A stretch of 64,000 bases of DNA from positions 124,001 through 188,000 of the forward strand of contig NC_018332.1 of NCBI RefSeq assembly GCF_000234665.1, written 5' to 3'. A program made the position numbers and the translations under genes. Within the stretch, counting starts at the first letter, position 1. Every line of letters begins with the position of its first letter. This document shows positions 43,347-53,969 of the stretch, piece by piece. The notes below the pieces were generated by a model. The model had not been told where the DNA came from and searched no databases. It worked only from the letters and a program-made list of their open reading frames with translations. The DNA is from Leishmania mexicana MHOM/GT/2001/U1103 (lineage: Eukaryota > Euglenozoa > Kinetoplastea > Trypanosomatida > Trypanosomatidae).

Positions 43347-45485
43347 TCACGCGGCGCCGTACGCCGGCCAAGCCATCGTCAGCACCTCCTCCTTCGCGAC
43401 GGGCCGCAGTGTTCGCAGGCGCAGGTTCGCCGCCGACTCCGCGAAGGTGCGCACCATCACGTTGGGCCGCATCACCTCCGATCGCGTGCAGTTGTTCGAT
43501 GTCATCAGAGAGGCCAGTTCGAACATGGAGATGCAGATGTGGTAAGTGCCTGGTACGCCTTGGCGCGGAGCATTCATGATTTGCTCCATGCATAGGTGGA
43601 ACGAGGCTTCGTTGCCATGCAGCCCGGCTGGACTGTCTTCTGCGGTCACAAAGTCGAGGTGACTACTCACGCGCTCCACCACCTTGGGCCATACGGAGCA
43701 GCAGATCATGATCGAGTTCGACTTCGCCTTTTCGTAGTACTCCTGGAACACCTCGAAGGTGAGCTGGTCGCTGTCCTCGGAAGAGAACCCGCTGGAGAGG
43801 GTGGAGTAGCAAGTCATCAATAACTCCTTCACTTGTCTCCGCTGACCTCGCACAACGTTGGCGATGGGCAGCCAGCGGTACTGCTGGACGGCCTCCTGCG
43901 CAGGTAGCACGCTGCTCACCATACGCGACATCATCCGCACCGCGATGCGGACGCAGGCAGCAGTAATGATGGGACGTGTGTCCTCCGCCACGCATTGCGG
44001 TGCGGGAGAGACGGCACACGGCGTCTCCTCCACAGGAGAGTTCGCCGAGCGGGCCGTGACAAATTGGTCCAGCAGGCGATGCACGACCGGCACACCATCG
44101 CGCCATCGCCCACGCTGCGTGCACTCCACCCAGTGGTGCTCCACCCACGCCTTAGACTTGCAGTTTTCACTGCAGTAGAAAGCGCTGCAGTTGCTATCGC
44201 ACGGCACAGGGTTGACAAGAACGTGGAGAGAGTTGAGCAGGTGCTTCGTCAACCCGGGAATCTGTTCTGTTACCTGAGCCTCATCGACGAATGGGCGGCC
44301 GCAGTGGCAGCACATCGGGCAGCGCTGTCGCCCGTTCACAACGCGGTATATGCTGCTCAAGAGCGGAAAGACGCAGCTCGTCGCCTCCTTCATCACAATC
44401 TCGTTTGCGTCGATGTTCTGCGCCACCACAGCGATCGCGCGCTTCATCGAGTCGTCGTATGCAATCCGCATCTTTTTGTACCGCTTTGTGCGGCCCTCGT
44501 ACAGCATCGCCACGGAGTTGCCCTCGAGCAGGTTGCGCACCACCGCGCTGGCGCTGTCGCACTTGAGCGCCGTCGCGTACATCTTCTGCGCATCGACAAA
44601 TTTCTTCATGCTACGCAGGACATTGCCCGTTCGGATGTACCCCACGCTCTCCCGCGGAACGAGGTGCACCACACGATTAGCATCCTCGAGAGCCCGCTCC
44701 TTCTCACCCGCCAGAAGATATGCGACAGATCGACTGCTGCGCACGCGCGCCTCTTCCTCTGGCATTTCCTCGAGCGCGCGGTTGTAGTAACGGAGCGCCG
44801 CTTCGCAGTTGCGCTTGCCGATTTCCGCCGTTCCCTTCTTCATGTATGCCATGAAGCTGCGGCGGCGCGCGTCGTCCGCGGAGCCTGCCACATTGGCGGC
44901 GCTGCGCACAGATTTCAGCGACGCCACGCCGTTGTTCCCGGTGGATGCCGTTGCCGCCACTCTCGCGTCCATCACCGTCCTGTTCGCTTCTGCGGCAGTG
45001 GACGTGACCGCACCCAGCTGCACTGGCTTGCTTAGGATTTCCTCTGCGTTGTCCTCCAGTTCCAATCCGGAGAGTCCACTGCGAATGCTCGAGTAGTACC
45101 GCGTCGCCTTCACCTTTGGCTCACTCAGGCACGCGCGGTAGAGGGTGCAGCCAACGCGCTCGAAGCCGTCGATGTCGTTGCACAGCACAAAGGTGTAGTC
45201 CCCGGTGTGTCTGTCCACCTGCACCCGGCGCCGCGGAACAGCGAATACGACCTCCATGATCGGTTCCCAGTGACTGCTTTCCTGTGCGATCTTGGCAAAC
45301 TCGACGTCACGCAGCTCCACCTCACACCCTAGCGGGTAGTCCTCAGCGGCGGGGGCAATGGGGCGGTCGTCCAGGTTGCTCGCCGCGAAGAACGGCATGT
45401 CAGGGACATCGCCGTCATCCTCGGGACAGAAAGAGATGAGGTTGTCCTCCTCAGCCGCAGCTGCAATGTCCATGAACATCTGCAT
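43347..45485 (-). CDS. TPR protein with split SET and MYND finger, SMYD-like (712 aa)
   Basis: Resembles SMYD-family lysine methyltransferases and TPR-SET relatives, but with eroded SET motifs. After an acidic N-terminus, TPR-like helices lie at about residues 212-315 (ALRYYNRALEEMP, ALEDANRVVHLVP). The N-terminal SET strand follows near 350-375 (KRAIAVVAQNIDANEIVMKE). An MYND-type zinc finger then inserts at about 389-455: C389, C392, C395, C429, C433, C438, C442, H449/H450 and C455. The C-terminal SET part begins near TYHICISMFELASLM. There the usual NHSCxPN core reads SNNC...RPN, the GEEL motif reads KEEV and the following Tyr is missing, so methyltransferase activity is doubtful. Upstream a tract at 45518-45536 with AG at 45508-45507 supports the ATG at 45485; the Met at residue 4 or 5 is possible. 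Confidence 0.83.
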   Translation of the reverse strand: MQMFMDIAAAAEEDNLISFCPEDDGDVPDMPFFAASNLDDRPIAPAAEDYPLGCEVELRDVEFAKIAQESSHWEPIMEVVFAVPRRRVQVDRHTGDYTFVLCNDIDGFERVGCTLYRACLSEPKVKATRYYSSIRSGLSGLELEDNAEEILSKPVQLGAVTSTAAEANRTVMDARVAATASTGNNGVASLKSVRSAANVAGSADDARRRSFMAYMKKGTAEIGKRNCEAALRYYNRALEEMPEEEARVRSSRSVAYLLAGEKERALEDANRVVHLVPRESVGYIRTGNVLRSMKKFVDAQKMYATALKCDSASAVVRNLLEGNSVAMLYEGRTKRYKKMRIAYDDSMKRAIAVVAQNIDANEIVMKEATSCVFPLLSSIYRVVNGRQRCPMCCHCGRPFVDEAQVTEQIPGLTKHLLNSLHVLVNPVPCDSNCSAFYCSENCKSKAWVEHHWVECTQRGRWRDGVPVVHRLLDQFVTARSANSPVEETPCAVSPAPQCVAEDTRPIITAACVRIAVRMMSRMVSSVLPAQEAVQQYRWLPIANVVRGQRRQVKELLMTCYSTLSSGFSSEDSDQLTFEVFQEYYEKAKSNSIMICCSVWPKVVERVSSHLDFVTAEDSPAGLHGNEASFHLCMEQIMNAPRQGVPGTYHICISMFELASLMTSNNCTRSEVMRPNVMVRTFAESAANLRLRTLRPVAKEEVLTMAWPAYGAA

Positions 45486-45506
45486 TTTTTTTACTGCTCT
45501 GGGTAT

Positions 45507-45536
45507 CTAAGGCGATTCGAGAAAACAAAATAATAG
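45507..45536 (-). promoter_or_regulatory. Predicted trans-splice acceptor for the TPR/SET/MYND gene
   Basis: A minus-strand T-rich tract (45518-45536) is followed by CTTAG with AG at 45508-45507, 21 bases before the ATG. Confidence 0.55.
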
Positions 45537-46058
45537 AGCCTACGGTAAGTTCACGCAGCCACACTGAACCGATTACCGCCCGTGGGGTTTGCTTTTTTTT
45601 GTACGTTATCGCACCCTTGCGTGGCGGTGACCGTCTTGCGGTCTCCCCCACCGCGACCGACCGATGTCCGCCTACACACGGCACCGACGCGGCGAAGATA
45701 CAACGACGCTCACGTCAAGGCACTCCCCACAGACGTACGCCTGGACTTGAAATAGAAACCAACAACCAGCAAGGAGGAAGCCAAGTGCAGCAACACACTT
45801 GCACAAGTGGAACGATCCCCCAAAGATGCTGCACCTCCACACCCAGGCACATGCAAACAACCCAACGAAACGAACAAAAAGGCAACACTACCAAAACAAA
45901 AAAAAGAAGTGCACGAGAGACGAGACTCAATGACAACACCACGAGGGGGAGGGCGGGTGCAGGGGGGGGGAGAAGAGCGAGAAAAATTCAAGCACGCTTA
46001 CACACACGCACGCACGAAAAAAAAAGGTGTGCAAAATGTAGGGGATGTGTACGTTCTT

Positions 46059-46120
46059 TATACATATATATATATATACGTATATATATACATACACATA
46101 CAGATATATATAGATAGATG
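46059..46120. repeat. AT-rich repeat with a TATA...ACGT...TATA palindrome
   Basis: TA dinucleotide runs lie on both sides of a central ACGT and form a near-perfect inverted repeat of more than 22 bases, followed by CATA and GATA units. Confidence 0.75.
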
Positions 46121-47175
46121 TATTAGATGGGTAGACGTCGGTGTTGTCGTGGAGGTGAAGTGGGAAGAAAAAAAGGGGGAAGGGAGGAGGGAGGTGCTAG
46201 AGAGCCACGCGCGCTCTCGACAAAGGAGAGAGAAGGACGAGGAGGGAGCGAGCAGTAGATGAAGAGGACCAAAGATGGAAAGGCTAGTGGAGTTAAGGCA
46301 GACTCGGAACGGAGGAAAGAGAGTGTGTGGCAAGGAACGCTAGGGAAGGCAGCAAGAGAGAGAAGAGATCAAATAAGAAGCTAAAACGGGTCAAAGGAAT
46401 ATATAAATATACACATATATATATATGTGTGTGCGTACCGCCACCGATGCGCGCAAGCACGGATGCACGCAAATGCCGGCAAACGAAGAAAAAAAGAAAA
46501 GAGAGAGACGCCAAACGCACAAACAAACAAGACGATGATGATGGTACCAGATTCAAAGGTTCAACGCACATACCACACGCATACACCCAGACAGACAGAG
46601 AAAGCAAGCACACGTGGGTGCGCAGAACAAACAAACACGAACAAGCAAATAGGCCGAGGCAGAATCATAGAGGAAGAGGGAGAGAGGAGAGATGAAGGAG
46701 TTGGAGGCGGAAACACATGAGCAGACTAACACGCCAAAGTACAAAAAAAAGAAAGAAATGGAGCGTCAAGGAAAAGGAAAGGGAAAGGGAGGGAGGGAAC
46801 CAAGCAACCCAACAGTAAGCCAACAACAACAGCAAAGGAACAAGTCTTCCCCGCTGTTGCTCACTATCTTGTGTGGAGGACTCCTATTCGGTCTGAGTAC
46901 GTATACGCCTTTCTTTCGATGTATTGACAGAGGGGGAGGGAGCAGAGGGGGAAGACACACGCGCACAGATAGGTGCAGGTTGGCAATCACAGTGTGTGTG
47001 GGAGGAGGGGGGAAGAAGAAAGGGAGAAGAAAGGGAGAAGAAAAAAAAACGAGCACGCGAATGAGAAATGATGATGACGAGAAACAACAAGCACGGGAAG
47101 GTGATAAACCGAGAGACGAGAGATCACAAAAAAAAAACGTACAAACCACGGAGCGCGTATAAAGTGCGGGAGAAC

Positions 47176-47206
47176 GCACACACATACACACACACACACA
47201 CACACG
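47176..47206. repeat. CA microsatellite
   Basis: A CA run with one CATA interruption in the spacer. Confidence 0.85.
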
Positions 47207-49508
47207 TAAAAAAAAATGAAGGAGAGCTTGTAACTGTGTTCCAGATTTGTTTTTTCTTTCTCCTTCTTGTTGTCCGTGTTTCTCCTTCGCTTTATATGCG
47301 CAGGTTTTAAATATATCGATACATGTACTACGCATAGGCGTATGTCTGTGTTTGTGCAGAGGAATCCCACAGCAGCGGCAGCAGCCGTAGCAGCAGCAGC
47401 CGCAACGAACAAGAAGAGTTTGAGCGGGTAGGTGGAGGATAAGGGAGGGAGGAAGGGGAAGGGGGAGGAGGGGGAGGGGGGAGTGTGTCTACCGAGAAAG
47501 CACCAAGGCACGTACACACACCCACACAAAACAACCACAACAGCGAAAATCAAAACGGTCCTTCCACACCAGCAGCACCGGCAACAAGCGGGGGCGACGA
47601 TGTCTTTTCAGAGAAGAGAGGAGAGCGGTCAAGGATTACAAAGGTGCGCGTGAGGGAGAGAGGCGGAGAGATGGTGAAGAAGAGAAAGCACAACGCAAAT
47701 GAAGGCAGCACCTACATGAACAAAGAATGGGCGATGCGAGCGCAAAGGCACGCTCATGCCTAGACAGACACACAGAGAGAGACACTGATACACTAGACGG
47801 CTGCTACTGGGAAAGGGGGGAAAAGTGGCCACCACAATGCGTCGCAGAAATCGACGTCACAGTTGCTGCTTCGTCACAAGGGAAGAGAGGAGAACAGTCC
47901 CTATACCTTGAAGGCGGGCTAGATGGAAGACGAGAAGAAAAACGAGAAAGGGGAAGAGAAGCACGGAGGCTCACACGCTCAGGCACATACACACACACAA
48001 ACTCGCCCTGGCACACACCCGAGAAAAAAGATTGAGAAGAGGAGCGGGAAGCAAGAGAAAAACTCAGCACGGGAGAGAGAGAAAGCGGGAAAAGGAAGGA
48101 TGAGGGGATGACAACGGCCTCACTCAACTCACCGATTACGAACAAAAAAAAAGAAGCACGAGAGAGATAGAGATAGAGAGAGAGAGAGAGCGACAGGAGG
48201 AAGGGCGCAGGGCGGACACAACAAAACTGGTAAGAAAGACCAAGAAAAAGGAGTCGCGCGAAGACGAACCGACAAAAAAAACGAGATCGGGTATTTTGAC
48301 TTCTGTTGTTCTTCCGTCCACATCAGCGAACAACAAGCGCCGCACACCCAGAGACGAGGAGAGAGGGAGGGAGGGAGGGAGGGGGGAGAAATTATGACGG
48401 AGAGTTCGTTGACGGCTCTTTTTCGAGCCTGTCGCGTCCTCTCCTTTTGCGCGTCACCAATGAAGCCTTCTTCTTTAGCTTCGTATCAACTTCCTCGTCC
48501 GATTATGAGCGTGCCCGCGGGCTTGTAAGAGAAACAGCGAGAAGTGGGGATGTCGTGCGTGCGTGCGTGCGTGTGTGTGTATCGCGTGCGTGCTCGTTCC
48601 CCTAGCTTGTCTATGCGTTTCTCTCTTGTTTTCGCTGTGAGATGAAAGAGGCGCCCGTGCAGCACAAAAAAAGAAAGAAAAGACAAGGGCGGGGGCCGGC
48701 AACAGTCTGTGGCGTATGGTGCACGTGGGGCGTGCGAAGGTGTTCGCGGCACTCCGTGTATGTATGCGTGTGTGTGTGTGAGGGGGAAGGAGGAGGGGGG
48801 AAGAGGGGGCGAGAAAGAAAAAAAGAAGAAAAGAGGACAGAAGGGGGTGGCGGGCAAGTCTGGGCCCAATCTGACTCTGCAGAGTTTCTTTCTTGGCGTG
48901 TGCAGGTAGGACCCTCCAGCCTGCACACACGCGCGTGTGTGTGGGTGGGTGTGTGGGTGTTGACCAGGTGGTGCGTGTGCGCGCACCGACCAGGCAAGAA
49001 GAATCACAAGAGAGAAGAGAAGTGGCGGTGGCGTGGGTGTGTTCACAGAAAAAAATCAATGAGAGGGAGGAAGGGAGAGAGGAGTGAATGCAAGGAGGAA
49101 GAGAGGCTAGTAGATGTGCAGCTGCCGTTGTTGCTGTGGCGAAGGAGTGGGGGGAGGGAGGGGATATCCGTTGGAAGTATCGCAACGGCTTGCAGCAACA
49201 CAGATGGCAGCGAAAAGCACAGGCAGAAATATTCCTGCACTCACTCACGTAGTTGACACGAACAGAATCGCCTTCGATGGCCAGCATTGCACACGAGCAG
49301 CTTTTCCCCTCGTCCGCACTGCTACGCTTTACTTACCACGACAAACAAAAGCCCTATACATCATTCCGCGAGAAAACAGCCGCCCTCTCTTACCCAATAG
49401 GGAAACGTTAGGGAGGACCAGGAGACCACAACATCCTCCACCTCTCGCCCCTTTTTTCGTATTTTCCGTTGTGCACGTGCGCTCACCTATACACACACAC
49501 AATGAAGC

Positions 49509-50666
49509 TCACTGGTGGTCGGCAAACATGAGGTCAAAGAGTTGAGACATGCGCATGGCGTCACTCACTGCCTCGCTACGGTCAGAAAGAAGTTGCTTCA
49601 TCCTTTCCACCTGCACGCCCCAATCCGCACTGGGTAGGTCAATGGCGGACATTAGCCGAGGCACCTGTTCTATGATCAGGGTGCTGCGGAACTTTTCTTC
49701 GGTGCCGGTCGGAGGCTCCATGAACGACAGCTCCTCGAGCGCACGCTGCACGTCTTGCAGCGCGGGCAGCTGATCCAGCAGTGTCTCATTCAGCAGAGAG
49801 CGAACGCGCAGCAGCGCAGCCTTCTTGTTCTGTGTGTACTGATACTGCCTGCGACACTCGGCATCGCACAGAAGCTTGTGCAGGCAGAACCACGCATGCG
49901 CCTCCGGCACACATACCCGCTGCGACTCGTTCCCCGGCGCCACGACAAAAGCCCCGTTGTGGAACTTCTGCACCTCGCCGGCTGAGCGGCGCAGCCACGG
50001 CTGGAGTAGCAGCACCTCTGCCAAGCCGAAAGGGATGTCGTTTTTACGCAAGATGCTGTTCATGGCCGACAGAGGCAGCGCCTCCAGCCGATCCGTGACG
50101 AACCACAGCAACGAGATGCACCCCATGGCGCGCTGAATGCGCTGCTCCCGCAGCTGCTGCTCCAGGTACGCAAGCGGGCTCTCCTTCGCCGCCGCAGTCG
50201 GCACCTCGCCGATGCCCTTCTCGGAGAAGAGACGAGCCACCTGGCGCCAGCAGTAATCGATCAGCTCCAGCACATCATCGCCGAAGCCAGTCACCACCTC
50301 CTCGTAGAAGCAAACACACTCCAGCAGGTTCACGAGCACTGATTCGTAAGCGCAGTACATGTACGTCGCCGTCGGGTTGTGCGTGACGGCCTCGACAGCG
50401 CCTGGTAGCACGCGTTGCCTCCACACCTCCATCACAAGCAGCTCGTGCAGGACGTCGCCAAGCTTGTCGTGCTCCAGAAGGAACGACTTCACAAAGTCGT
50501 CCGTCTTCTGCATGGCGTTGCTGTGCGTGCACATATTGAGCCGTTCCATCGCCTCACGCTGATCCTTCCAGGAAGACGTGCCGACCTCCTCCATGGAGAA
50601 GGAGCGCAGTTGCCGGATGCTGATCTCCGCATCCACTGGCGAGAGGGCATTGCCCTTGTACTCCAT
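49509..50666 (-). CDS. ZMYND10 (DNAAF7)-like dynein-arm assembly factor lacking the MYND finger (385 aa)
   Basis: Similar along most of its length to ZMYND10/BLU, a cytoplasmic factor for preassembly of axonemal dynein arms. Recognisable stretches, in family order: LEHDKLGDVLHELLVMEVWR (about residues 65-85), ESVLVNLLECVCFYEEVV, DDVLELIDYCWRQV, a helical AMGCISLLWFVTDRLEALPLS, DIPFGLAEVLLLQPW, the HAWFCLHKLL segment, LNETLLDQLPALQDVQ and IIEQVPRL. The animal protein continues with a C-terminal MYND zinc finger of about 40 residues; here the chain ends after LFDLMFADHQ with no Cys cluster. Leishmania has a motile flagellum with dynein arms, so the role is plausible. A strong C/T tract at about 50695-50725 and AG at 50674-50673 leave only 6 bases before the ATG at 50666. 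Confidence 0.83.
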   Translation of the reverse strand: MEYKGNALSPVDAEISIRQLRSFSMEEVGTSSWKDQREAMERLNMCTHSNAMQKTDDFVKSFLLEHDKLGDVLHELLVMEVWRQRVLPGAVEAVTHNPTATYMYCAYESVLVNLLECVCFYEEVVTGFGDDVLELIDYCWRQVARLFSEKGIGEVPTAAAKESPLAYLEQQLREQRIQRAMGCISLLWFVTDRLEALPLSAMNSILRKNDIPFGLAEVLLLQPWLRRSAGEVQKFHNGAFVVAPGNESQRVCVPEAHAWFCLHKLLCDAECRRQYQYTQNKKAALLRVRSLLNETLLDQLPALQDVQRALEELSFMEPPTGTEEKFRSTLIIEQVPRLMSAIDLPSADWGVQVERMKQLLSDRSEAVSDAMRMSQLFDLMFADHQ

Positions 50667-52292
50667 CCGAAGCTTCAGTGTGCAGTGGCAATGGGGAGGG
50701 GGGGGGAAGAGGGGGGAGGAGAGACGATGAACTGGGTCTTTATGCCTGGATGCGTCTCGTGTGAGCTGACCTTGTTGACCATTATAGGAAACTCACCGCG
50801 AGATCTACGACACACGAGAACACACCGCACCCACCCCAGTCCTGTTTTTTTTCCTTTCTCGCTAAGTGAGGGTGTAATGTGTGAGTGGTGTGAGGTGCAC
50901 TCAAGGATTTCCGATCGGAGGAAGAACACACCACGCTGGTTGTGTATCGATCAGAAAGCCGTTTCGGTTTTTTTTTCGCGTGTGTGTGTGGGTGTGTATG
51001 TATGCATGTGGTTGCTCGTGTATGCTCCTTCTCTAACGGACCCTTGCGTTTCTGTGAGGCAATCTATAGGGTGTGCTGTCGATGCTGGCAATAATGCTGT
51101 TCTGACCGACGGGTTTGCTGATCATTCAGGTGCGCTCATGCGTGCTCGTGCGTGTGAGGGTGTGTGCCGTCGTAGGCAGGGAGGGACCGTGATGAGGAAA
51201 AGGGCAAGTCGTGTTCACACACGCCAAGATGCAACGACAAAGAAAGCAGTTCCCCACTACAGAGAAGCGGCGGAGAACAGCATTCGGGACCCCCACCAGC
51301 GGCGTTAGTGCAGGCGGCCATGCGCTTCACACTCGCCGAAGCGGGAGGCAGTTAGCCCCGCCTTCCCCTTCAACGCTACCGCACAATGAAAACAGCGTAG
51401 AAATAAAACACGCAGAGAGGGATCGGGAGAGAGGAAGCACTGAGCGAGACGTACATCCACGCCTCGATCCCTTACACCTTCCCGACTACCAGAAACTTGT
51501 CTTGCCGCGCGAAACGGTATGCGGGTGGCGATTCGGTAGCACACTTGTACGTCTAAGAGAAGCGAAACACATACACGAAACCAGGAAACAAAAAGATCGA
51601 GGGGGGAACTGACATGGAGGCACAACAACAACAACCAGCGGTCTTTTTTCGTGTTCGTTTCGGGACAGAAACACCCGAAAAGGCGGGAAACCTTCCTCCT
51701 CCCCTCCCCCCACTCTTAGCGACACGGCCTCAGTAGAGGCGACGCCGCATAGACGCGTGAGGCCGCCCCCGCCGCACAAAAACCGATAGAGGCGAAGGGA
51801 GAAGCAAAGAACTGTAGAGCATCTAGGAACACACACGCACACAAGCACACGCACACTTATATGCAAAGAAAGGGTGACGATGTAGGGGGAGACTCACAGT
51901 GAGAGAGATCTGCCGTGAAAGGGGTCGAAATGGGAAGAAGGTGCAAGACAGAAAAACAAAAGAGGGAAATCATCTAGGGCGGACACCCCCACACGCGCAC
52001 ACGAGGAGGGGGGAAGAGACAGAGACAGAGGCAGACAGACAGGGAGGTGCCGAGGAATGATGCCGCGCTCGAGGGGGACGGAGCCTACAAAGCAGTCCCA
52101 AGCACAAAAGTGGCACCCGAGCTCTTTTTTTCCTCTCTCTTGCGTGCGCACTGCTGATGCGCATCACGACTATCACTCGCGTAATGTTGCGGGTACCAAG
52201 ACAGCGAGAGAGAGAGGGAGGGAGAGAGAGAGACAGCACTTCTGTTACAAGCAGCGAGCATGGGCCCGCTCTCCCCCTGCGGCGTGTCTCGC
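50667..52292 (-). other. Spacer, no gene seen
   Basis: About 1.6 kb. The left end carries the splice acceptor of the ZMYND10-like gene (AG 50674-50673); the rest is probably the 3'UTR of the Aurora kinase gene. Around 50840-51060 the plus strand is T-rich, against the trend. Confidence 0.5.
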
Positions 52293-53198
52293 TTAGCTGC
52301 GCGGCCGCTTTCCCGTCGGTGGCGTAATGCCGTTCGGACCATAGTAATATTTGAGCAAGAAGGGGTGGTTCAGCACGCGATGTAACACCAGCCGCTTCGA
52401 CCCCTCGCGGATGAGCAGATTCGAAATCAAATCCTTCGCCTCTGGTGGGACGCTCTCGGGGATGGTGTACTGCATCGCATGGATCTTCTTGTAGATTTGG
52501 TCGTTGTCCTTGCTCACGAACGGTGTGTGGCCCACAAGCAGTTCAAAGCAGAAAATGCCCAGGCACCAGAGGTCGGCGCTCATGTCATACATCTGCCGGC
52601 TAACGATCTCGGGTGGAAAGTACTCTGGCGTGCCGCAGGAGGTCTTGCGCCGGTTCAGCGGGTCATGCACAGACCAGCCGAAATCGGCGAGTTTGATGTT
52701 CTGATTGTGGTCCAGCAGAATGTTCTCCGGCTTGATGTCGCGGTGCAGAATGTGGTGCTGGTGAAGGTACAGAAGTGCCTCGGCCAGCTGTGCCACGTAG
52801 CGGGCTGCCGTCGGCGGTGGGAACAGCTTCACGCGATTCAGCTCGCTGTAGAGCATGCCGTTGCTGCACGGCTCCAGGATAAGGTAGATGTCGTGCTCAT
52901 CGAAGAAGTAGGCGTACGTGCGCAGGAGGTACTTGTGTCGTGTGTTGAAGGCGATCTCGATCTCGCGCCGCAGCTGATTCACGATGTCAAACTCTGCCAG
53001 CTTCTTGATCGAGAGCTTCTTGATGGCCACGACGTAGTTGCTCTTGCGCACACTCGCCAGGTAGACATCACCGTAATTGCCTCCTCCCAGCTTGTGCAGC
53101 AGCTCAAAGTCGTGTATCGTCCACTCCGACTTCGGGGACGACGGGGTAATGATGAAGTTGTTCACGACATTGTCGTCAGGGCCGACATCCGTCGTCAT
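52293..53198 (-). CDS. AUK1: Aurora-type Ser/Thr kinase (301 aa)
   Basis: Mitotic Ser/Thr kinase of the Aurora family; the trypanosomatid member works in a chromosomal-passenger-like complex in spindle formation, segregation and cytokinesis. All kinase landmarks are present: Gly loop LGGGNYGDV (about 37-45), ATP-binding K60 in VVAIKKL, E79, catalytic HRDIKPEN (152-159), DFG (172-174) and the Aurora-style activation loop RRKTSCGTPEYFPPE with T186 in the autophosphorylation position. The short N-terminus (about 30 residues) and compact C-terminus match the small trypanosomatid Aurora. The frame continues upstream through the run of N, but a leader-like stretch and AG at 53229-53228 precede the ATG at 53198. 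The symbol follows T. brucei AUK1; the copy has no visible defect. Confidence 0.92.
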   Translation of the reverse strand: MTTDVGPDDNVVNNFIITPSSPKSEWTIHDFELLHKLGGGNYGDVYLASVRKSNYVVAIKKLSIKKLAEFDIVNQLRREIEIAFNTRHKYLLRTYAYFFDEHDIYLILEPCSNGMLYSELNRVKLFPPPTAARYVAQLAEALLYLHQHHILHRDIKPENILLDHNQNIKLADFGWSVHDPLNRRKTSCGTPEYFPPEIVSRQMYDMSADLWCLGIFCFELLVGHTPFVSKDNDQIYKKIHAMQYTIPESVPPEAKDLISNLLIREGSKRLVLHRVLNHPFLLKYYYGPNGITPPTGKRPRS

Positions 53199-53969
53199 TC
53201 TCTCTACGGTGTGTGCGCGTTTCGCTGCTGTGTAGGTGCGGGGGAGGGGGGCGAGGNNNNNNNNNNNNNNNNNNNNNNNNNNNNNNNNNNNNNNNNNNNN
53301 NNNNNNNNNNNNNNNNNNNNNNNNNNNNNNNNNNNNNNNNNNNNNNNNNNNNNNNNATGGGTTTGTCGTTGCCGTCGACACTGGAGGAACACCTCTTTCG
53401 CCGCCGTCTGAAAGGGCGTGCCTTGCTCTGCAGCACACGCCGGGAGACAGGAAAGGAAGTGAAGAACAAGAACACGAAGAAGAAGCCGCCGACTGCACCC
53501 AACATGGGTGGGAGGGGGGAGGAGAGGGGCGAAAGACATGGAGACCGATGTCGGCCACCTCCAGGAAAGCAAAAAAAAAGAAAGCAACACGAGGAACAGG
53601 GCGGGAACACGGCAGCATCAACAACCACAGCAGGCACACGAACACGGCAGAACCGCAGTTGGCGGGAACCACGCGTCCGCACCAGCAGAGCTCAGAAAAA
53701 GAGCGAAGGAACGAGAAGAGTGCGTAAGAATTGCCTCGCATAAGCGCATACACGCGCACAGGCCTGCGTACACATCCTCGAAGCAAGGACAAAGAGCTCA
53801 CCGAGCAAGGCGAAGAACAAGTGATCAACGGAGACCGCTTTGCAACTGTAAGGGGGGAGAGCTGCTGCGGAGGACTACGACACACATGCACGCGACGGCG
53901 GCTAGCGAGCACGAAAGAGTGGGTCTCAGAGATGGCGGTTGCGCAGTGCACAGAAGTGTCACTGCCGCC
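53199..53969 (-). other. Spacer between Aurora kinase and RAD50, with assembly gap
   Basis: About 0.77 kb including 100 N. The part beside the kinase holds its splice acceptor (AG 53229-53228, with a C-rich tract running into the gap); the rest is probably the 3'UTR of RAD50. No gene is seen in the readable part. Confidence 0.5.
53257..53356. other. Assembly gap, 100 N
   Basis: A run of exactly 100 N. A round number of this kind usually marks a gap of unknown size. A C/G homopolymer-like sequence adjoins its left side. Confidence 0.98.

Larger units (their letters stand above)
45486..49508 (-). other. Long spacer, no gene seen
   Basis: About 4 kb dominated by purine-rich plus-strand sequence, an AT-rich palindromic patch at 46059-46120, a CA array at 47176-47206 and GA runs near 48161-48192. 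Translations in all frames are low in complexity. It is probably the 3'UTR and flank of the ZMYND10-like gene. Confidence 0.55.

Noticed and set aside
43995..45035. Plus-strand frame of 346 codons inside the TPR/SET/MYND gene
   Set aside because: It is antisense to a gene with clear domains. Its His/Arg/Leu-rich composition is what the reverse strand of GC-rich coding DNA gives.
53199..53951. Open frame extending the Aurora kinase upstream through the N run to 53951
   Set aside because: The extension crosses the gap, has leader-like Ser/Cys/Phe-rich composition and passes a splice AG (53229-53228). The kinase begins at the ATG at 53198.
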